Shown here: one piece after another, positions 61,481 to 64,000 of the stretch
Layout of the letters: each line of letters starts with the position of its first letter
How positions within the stretch are numbered: the first letter of the stretch is position 1
NCBI RefSeq assembly: GCF_937903345.1
Contig: NZ_CALCZQ010000051.1
Span: forward strand, 62,001-126,000
Origin: an uncultured Emticicia sp.
GTDB taxonomy: Bacteria; Bacteroidota; Bacteroidia; Cytophagales; Spirosomataceae
Reading direction: 5' to 3'
Length of the DNA: 64,000 bases
Position numbers and translations under genes: made by a program
The notes under the pieces: generated by a model
The model's input: the letters and a program-made list of their open reading frames with translations, nothing else
Databases searched by the model: none
Told to the model about the DNA's origin: nothing

Positions 61481-62908
61481 ATGCAAATCAAGGAATTACT
61501 GAAGCAGTCGCCAAGCGAACAAGAAGTGACCGTGAAAGGTTGGGTACGTACCAAACGTGGGCAAGCAGCCGTAACTTTTATTGCCATTAATGATGGCTCA
61601 ACGATACATAATATTCAAGCAGTTGCCGAAGGTGGATTAATAGACGAAGAAACATTGAAGTTGGTATCGACAGGTGCGTGTGTGGCTGTGACGGGTAAAC
61701 TTATCGCTTCGATGGGTTCTGGACAAGCAGTTGAGGTAAAAGCCGAAAAAATCGTGGTTTACGGCAATGCTGATGAGACTTTTCCGATGCAGCCAAAAAA
61801 GCACTCGATGGAATTTTTGCGTGAAAAAGCCCATTTACGCTTTCGTACGAATACTTTTGGAGCAATTTTTCGCATCCGACATGTTTTGGCTTTTGCGGTT
61901 CATAAGTATTTCAATGACAATGGTTTTTTTAATCTTCATACGCCAATCATTACGGCCTCTGATGCAGAAGGTGCAGGTGAGATGTTTCATGTAACGAATT
62001 TCGACATGGAAAAACCACCTAAAGGAGAGGATGGAAACATTGATTATAGCCAAGATTTCTTCGGTCGTAAGACAAGTTTGACGGTTTCTGGTCAATTGGA
62101 AGGTGAATTAGGAGCTTTAGCCTTATCGAAAATTTATACTTTTGGACCAACTTTCCGTGCCGAAAACTCAAATACGACTCGCCACTTGGCAGAGTTTTGG
62201 ATGATTGAGCCAGAAGTTGCTTTCTACGAATTAGAAGATAACATGGCTTTGGCCGAAGATTTCGTGCAAACAGTAATCAAATATGCTCTCGAAAACTGTG
62301 CTGATGATTTAGCATTCTTGGAAAAACGTTTGTTGGAAGAAGAGAAAAGTAAGCCGCAAAACGAGCGAAGCGAATTGAGTTTGATAGACAAGCTAAAATT
62401 TGTGATTGAAAATCAATTTCAGAGATTAACATACACCGAAGCCATTGAAATTTTGGTGCGTTCAAAACCTCATAAAGAGAAAAAATTTCAATATCCAGTT
62501 GAATGGGGAATTGATTTGCAATCAGAACATGAGCGTTATTTGGTAGAAAAGCACTTCAAAAAACCAGTAATTTTGACCAATTATCCGAAGGATATAAAGG
62601 CGTTTTACATGAAACTGGACGACGATAATAAGACTGTTCGTGCAATGGATGTACTTTTTCCAGGAATCGGAGAAATCATTGGAGGCTCGCAACGTGAAGA
62701 CGATTACGAGAAATTATTGGCTCGTACGAAAGAAGTTGGCATTGACCCTGAAAACATTTGGTGGTATCTTGAAACTCGTAAATTTGGTTCGGCTCCTCAC
62801 GCAGGTTTCGGACTTGGCTTCGAGCGTTTGGTATTGTTCGTTACTGGCATGACAAATATTCGTGATGTGATTCCTTTCCCTCGCACACCTAAGAGTGCAG
62901 AGTTTTGA
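61481..62908 (+). CDS. asnS: Asparaginyl-tRNA synthetase
   Basis: 475 residues. It has an N-terminal OB-fold anticodon-binding domain (V-T-V-K-G-W-V-R-T-K-R) and a class II catalytic core with motif 2 (F-R-A-E-N-S-N-T-T-R-H-L-A-E-F) and motif 3 (G-F-G-L-G-F-E-R-L). The asparagine-type details (E-F-W-M-I-E-P-E) distinguish it from aspartyl-tRNA synthetase. It charges tRNA-Asn with asparagine. Length is typical. A hairpin follows the stop, before nuoH. Confidence 0.98.
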   Translation: MQIKELLKQSPSEQEVTVKGWVRTKRGQAAVTFIAINDGSTIHNIQAVAEGGLIDEETLKLVSTGACVAVTGKLIASMGSGQAVEVKAEKIVVYGNADETFPMQPKKHSMEFLREKAHLRFRTNTFGAIFRIRHVLAFAVHKYFNDNGFFNLHTPIITASDAEGAGEMFHVTNFDMEKPPKGEDGNIDYSQDFFGRKTSLTVSGQLEGELGALALSKIYTFGPTFRAENSNTTRHLAEFWMIEPEVAFYELEDNMALAEDFVQTVIKYALENCADDLAFLEKRLLEEEKSKPQNERSELSLIDKLKFVIENQFQRLTYTEAIEILVRSKPHKEKKFQYPVEWGIDLQSEHERYLVEKHFKKPVILTNYPKDIKAFYMKLDDDNKTVRAMDVLFPGIGEIIGGSQREDDYEKLLARTKEVGIDPENIWWYLETRKFGSAPHAGFGLGFERLVLFVTGMTNIRDVIPFPRTPKSAEF

Positions 62909-62943
62909 TTTATAAGTTGAAAATTTGATTTTTTTTACAACAA

Positions 62944-62976
62944 AAACGTGGCACATCACAAAGATGTGGCACGTTT
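62944..62976 (+). terminator. Hairpin terminator after asnS
   Basis: Arms AAACGTGGCACATC and GATGTGGCACGTTT (62944-62957, 62963-62976) pair with one mismatch, followed by a short T-rich tail. Confidence 0.7.
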
Positions 62977-63008
62977 AGTTTGTCTGAATAAGATTCAAAA
63001 TTGCTAAA

Positions 63009-64000
63009 ATGCTCATAACATTACTCATATTTCTTGCGATTGTTTTCGCCAATGTTGTCGTTGCGGTTTATGTCGAGCGTAAGGTTTCGGCATTTATTCA
63101 AGACCGCACTGGGCCTATGGAAGTTGGTAAATGGGGCGTTTTACAACTCATTGCCGACCTTTTGAAGTTAATTCAAAAAGAAGATATTGTGCCGGCTGCT
63201 GCCGACCGAAGAATGTTTAAGTTTGCTCCGCTGATGATTTTCATGGTAATTTTTGCGGGTTTTGCTTTGTTTCCATTATCTCCAAATTTACGAGGTTCGG
63301 CTACCCAAACTGGGGTTTTTATGCTTTTGGCAGTTGTTTCACTTGATATTTTGGGAATTTTGATGGCAGGTTGGGCTTCAAATAATAAATATTCTTTGCT
63401 CGGAGCTATGCGTTCGGTTGCTCAGATAATTTCTTATGAAGTGCCGCTTGGACTTTCGGTTTTATGCGTAGTTTTGATTACACAAACGCTTGATTTACAA
63501 GAAATTAGCTTTCAACAAGGTTTTCTTTCGCTCGAAAAAAATTATCTTTTTGGTATAAAAGCCACTGGCATTGAAGTAAACCAATACGGTGGAATTTTGA
63601 CTTGGAATATTTTTCGAAATCCATTTTTGTTGATAGTTTTTGTGATTTATTTTATCGCTTCATTGGCCGAAGCTAACAGAGCTCCATTTGATTTACCAGA
63701 AGCTGAATCTGAGTTGATTGGTGGGTTTCACACCGAATATTCGGGTTTTCGTTGGGCGATTTTATTTTTGGCAGAATACGGTATGATGCTTTTGGTGTCG
63801 ATTTTGGGAGCAATTTTGTTTTTGGGTAGTTGGAATACTCCTTTTCCAAATATTGGCTCGTTTACGCTCGGCAGCTGGACAAGTGGGCAATTTGGGCATT
63901 GGTCGAGCGACCTTTGGGGTGGATTTTGGCTGATTTCAAAAGCTTATTTCTTGATTTTGATTCAAATGTGGGTGCGTTGGACACTCCCTCGCTTGCGTGT
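63009..64000 (+). CDS. nuoH: NADH-quinone oxidoreductase subunit H, partial at right edge
   Basis: 330 residues are visible before the window ends; the usual length is about 340-360, so only the last part is missing. It is a membrane protein with about eight helices and the NuoH signatures: Y-V-E-R-K-V-S-A-F-I-Q-D-R near the start, then A-D-L-L-K-L-I-Q-K-E-D-I-V-P, E-A-N-R-A-P-F-D-L-P-E-A-E-S-E-L and G-G-F-H-T-E-Y-S-G-F-R-W. It forms the quinone-entry site and part of the proton path of complex I. The next nuo genes probably follow outside the window. Confidence 0.96.
   Translation, partial: MLITLLIFLAIVFANVVVAVYVERKVSAFIQDRTGPMEVGKWGVLQLIADLLKLIQKEDIVPAAADRRMFKFAPLMIFMVIFAGFALFPLSPNLRGSATQTGVFMLLAVVSLDILGILMAGWASNNKYSLLGAMRSVAQIISYEVPLGLSVLCVVLITQTLDLQEISFQQGFLSLEKNYLFGIKATGIEVNQYGGILTWNIFRNPFLLIVFVIYFIASLAEANRAPFDLPEAESELIGGFHTEYSGFRWAILFLAEYGMMLLVSILGAILFLGSWNTPFPNIGSFTLGSWTSGQFGHWSSDLWGGFWLISKAYFLILIQMWVRWTLPRLR

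Noticed and set aside
61336..61590. 84-codon frame before asnS
   Set aside because: Its second half runs through asnS in another frame and it has no recognisable motif. asnS itself has a well-placed promoter box and ATG.
1..64000. tRNA, rRNA, CRISPR arrays, insertion sequences, prophage
   Set aside because: No cloverleaf with a T-loop motif, no regularly spaced repeat-spacer pattern, and no transposase or phage structural gene was seen by eye. A tRNAscan or CRISPR-finder run was not possible.

Overview
The window looks like a chromosomal segment of a Bacteroidota member, most likely order Cytophagales; I cannot fix the genus. The grounds are AT-rich DNA, a type IX secretion C-terminal sorting domain on a large secreted metalloprotease, several upstream matches to the Bacteroidota -7 promoter element TAnnTTTG, no obvious Shine-Dalgarno sequences, and a gene repertoire (PSCyt/PSD1, DUF1501, ThuA, PVC-type haem proteins, DUF2911, AGE epimerase) common in soil and freshwater Cytophagales. 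No rRNA, tRNA, CRISPR array, insertion sequence or prophage was seen.

Layout. 1-2.0 kb: a secreted CAP-domain protein and two glycosyltransferases on the minus strand. 2.3-19.2 kb: secreted and periplasmic catabolic genes (ThuA, a 1051-residue haem/beta-propeller dehydrogenase, a PSD1 cytochrome, a DUF1501 protein, a DUF2231/cytochrome fusion). They are interrupted by an esterase, a PLD-helicase-DUF3427 protein beside a decayed NAD(P)H-binding pseudogene, and a duplicated FKBP isomerase. Elaborate palindromic repeats lie between the PSD1 and DUF1501 genes and after the last gene of the set. 19.3-27.7 kb: SEC-C protein, M14 and M3 peptidases, and a reprolysin-like T9SS cargo protease. 28-42.4 kb: mostly housekeeping and small enzymes (ADC-like, FMN reductase, TamB, TsaD, MtgA, PhzF, sugar dehydrogenase, sterol-desaturase-like, DUF2237, DUF2911) plus a DUF6883/DUF4926 pair.

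42.7-52.4 kb is the highlight: a lasso-peptide (paeninodin-type) RiPP cluster. It has a 45-residue precursor with a leader of the W-x-x-P-x-M-x-x-L type and a C-terminal Ser. The core machinery is an asparagine-synthetase-like macrolactam cyclase, a PqqD-like leader-binding protein (B1) and a transglutaminase-like leader peptidase (B2). Tailoring candidates are an HPr-kinase-like peptide kinase, an NTP_transf_5 nucleotidyltransferase, a methyltransferase, a GT1 glycosyltransferase, two different sulfotransferases and an adenylylsulfate kinase able to supply PAPS. The genes sit in two divergent, tightly overlapping operons. The set implies a lasso peptide that may be phosphorylated, glycosylated and, unusually, sulfated. 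No dedicated exporter is present.

52.4-64 kb: a clan-D glycosidase-like protein, a DEAD-box helicase, and sugar enzymes (hydroxypyruvate-isomerase-like, AGE epimerase, PfkB kinase) interspersed with a HigBA toxin-antitoxin pair and a PIN-domain toxin with its partner. These are followed by asparaginyl-tRNA synthetase and the start of nuoH, which runs off the right edge.
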